From an uncultured Planctomycetaceae bacterium (GTDB lineage: Bacteria; Planctomycetota; Planctomycetia; Pirellulales; Pirellulaceae): DNA of 15,171 nt. The stretch covers positions 1 through 15,171 of the forward strand of contig CAIXSC010000993.1 of the NCBI GenBank assembly GCA_903921945.1, in the 5' to 3' direction. Under the pieces are notes generated by a model. The model had not been told where the DNA came from, did no database searches, and worked only from the letters and a program-made list of their open reading frames with translations. The translations under genes were made by a program, and so were the position numbers. Shown here piece after piece: positions 14,207 through 15,171 of the stretch (position 1 is its first letter; every line of letters starts with the position of its first letter).

Positions 14207-14794
14207 TCATTTCCCCGGTATCGAGTTGCGGACGGTCAGTTTCGGCATCTCGTCCCATTTCATCAATGCCTTCTCCGTCGCCATACCATTCTTTTCGAGC
14301 CAGGCGTTCATTTCGTCTGCGTTCTTCTTGCCGTACACACGGCGTGAGTAGATCACGGCCCTGCCCGCGCTATCATGTATTTTGAAGCGGGCGAACGTTA
14401 CCTCGATGAATTCAGGGCGACCGAAACCCGCAACGATCAAATGCTCTGCCGGTTTGTCTTTCAAACGGGGAACATAGTCTTTCGTGAGAATCTGCGCTCG
14501 ATTCTCCTTGTAAATGTTCAGGACCGCTTCAGCTGTCTGTGCCAGGGCGGCCTCGTCCTTTGCCTGGGGATAGATGTTGATCGTCACCATGTCTTGCCAT
14601 GCCATCAAATCATCCTGGCCAGCGGGCGTGTATTCATGCAAATTGTCTCTCGAAAACCGATGAAAGTACTCGACGCCCGCAAGTGTAAACGCAGCGGTTT
14701 TCTTCTTCTTGTCCAAGTCCTGCGAAAATAGTACATTCGCACCGAACGTCATGACGATCAGCGCAACGACCCCAAAAACGATTGGCATTTTCAT
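14207..14794 (-). CDS. Small exported protein of unknown function
   Basis: A 195-residue protein with a clear signal peptide (hydrophobic about 4-23, cleavage near LFSQ-DLD), followed by a Lys-rich DKKKK. The mature part is soluble in character, with no CxxCH, cysteine pairs or catalytic motif I can identify. It has an aromatic-rich segment (YFHRFSRDNLHEYTPAG, about 43-59), a mixed alpha/beta centre with LIVAGFGRPEFIEVTF (118-133), and a C-terminal helix (ADEMNAWLEKNG, 159-170). The start is supported by AGAGGT (14801-14806 on the minus strand), 6 bases upstream. Composition is near 50% G+C against 65-70% in sampled lines of neighbouring genes, so recent acquisition or different selection is possible. 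It stands alone, convergent with the lactonase gene 870 bp away. I do not recognise the family. Confidence 0.8.
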   Translation of the reverse strand: MKMPIVFGVVALIVMTFGANVLFSQDLDKKKKTAAFTLAGVEYFHRFSRDNLHEYTPAGQDDLMAWQDMVTINIYPQAKDEAALAQTAEAVLNIYKENRAQILTKDYVPRLKDKPAEHLIVAGFGRPEFIEVTFARFKIHDSAGRAVIYSRRVYGKKNADEMNAWLEKNGMATEKALMKWDEMPKLTVRNSIPGK

Positions 14795-15111
14795 TTGAGC
14801 ACCTCTGGTCTGAAACGAAAGGACTATTCGGTAGACTCAGGCCTATTATCACCATTTTCCGATGTGCTAAGATTCTGGCCATCGCAAGGGGTTGTGTCAA
14901 GCGAATCGGTCGATTCCACGAAATGAGGCTTTTCGATGCGAATGGCGGGAGCGGAAGCGGGTTTTCGACGGATTGGCGATGGTGAATCAAGCGGAAAGCG
15001 GCTTTTGCTGGATCGTTTTGGCTGCGGCCGATGGTGTATCGCGGGGAAATCTGCGTGGACGGAGGAATACGGTTCTATCGCGAGGCATTGGCTGAGAGAC
15101 AAACGAACATT
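14795..15111. other. Intergenic stretch upstream of the small exported gene
   Basis: About 310 bases without a supported gene. Overlapping open frames exist on both strands (minus 15102-14824 beginning at TTG, plus 14892-15095), but neither has a ribosome site or recognisable domain. On the minus strand GATAAT (14845-14850) is a possible -10 element about 50 bp before the start of the exported protein gene. The best upstream match, TTAGCA, is only 14 bp away, so the promoter call is weak. Confidence 0.45.
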
Positions 15112-15157
15112 GGTTCATTGGTTCATTGGTTCATTGGTTCATTGGTTCATTGGTTCG
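15112..15157. repeat. 8-bp tandem repeat GGTTCATT, five full copies plus partial
   Basis: Five perfect GGTTCATT units (15112-15151) are followed by a partial GGTTCG (15152-15157) and preceded by a degenerate AACATT. Eight is not a multiple of three, so this is unlikely to be coding. It shares its unit with the core of the 13-bp repeat at 12141-12175. Confidence 0.95.
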
Positions 15158-15171
15158 CGCGCTCCGGCCAC

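Noticed and set aside
14824..15102. 92-codon minus-strand open frame upstream of the small exported gene
   Set aside because: It has a TTG start only, no ribosome site and no domain, and it overlaps an equally unsupported plus-strand frame.

Overview
The window most likely comes from a planctomycete (Planctomycetota, probably a Pirellulales-type genome). The main reason is the paired PSCyt1/DUF1549/DUF1553 and DUF1501 genes at 6169-10881, a gene pair greatly expanded in that phylum. The DNA is GC-rich (individual coding lines reach about 70% G+C), except for a stretch from about 13780 to 14810 that is nearer 50%. No rRNA, tRNA, CRISPR array or intact insertion sequence was seen.

Left part (1-2288, minus strand): a DUF58 protein (984-2288) is followed after 4 bases by a polytopic membrane protein (979 down to the left edge, incomplete). 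The tail of the membrane protein inside the window is a run of Gly-Ser-Gly-Gln-Ser pentapeptides encoded by ten 15-bp tandem repeats. The two genes look like one operon running out of the window.

Metal-transport operon (2497-5923, plus strand): divergent from the DUF58 operon are three genes joined by ATGA overlaps. They encode a TroA/ZnuA-type metal-binding protein, an ABC ATPase and a permease. The permease continues without a break into a complete DtxR/MntR-like module: winged helix, metal-binding/dimerisation domain and SH3-like domain. This is the layout known from chlamydial YtgCR, so the operon appears to carry its own metal-sensing repressor inside its membrane permease. An AT-rich palindrome (TTTTGA-CAGT-TCAAAA, 2453-2468) sits just upstream, at the expected transcription start, and is a candidate operator. 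This is the most interesting system in the window.

Central part (6169-10881): a secreted 1027-residue cytochrome-like PSCyt1/DUF1549/DUF1553 protein with two CxxCH motifs and an inserted golvesin-like domain, then a Tat-type DUF1501 protein 60 bp later. The pair presumably works together at the cell surface or in the periplasm.

Right part: an exported SYLF-domain protein with an uncharacterised C-terminal extension (10949-12121), a 13-bp tandem repeat, an exported lactonase-type beta-propeller protein (12247-13335), and then an 870-bp gene-poor stretch with nested inverted repeats and broken open frames. After that come a small exported protein of unknown function on the minus strand (14207-14794), another non-coding stretch, and an 8-bp tandem repeat (GGTTCATT) at the right edge.
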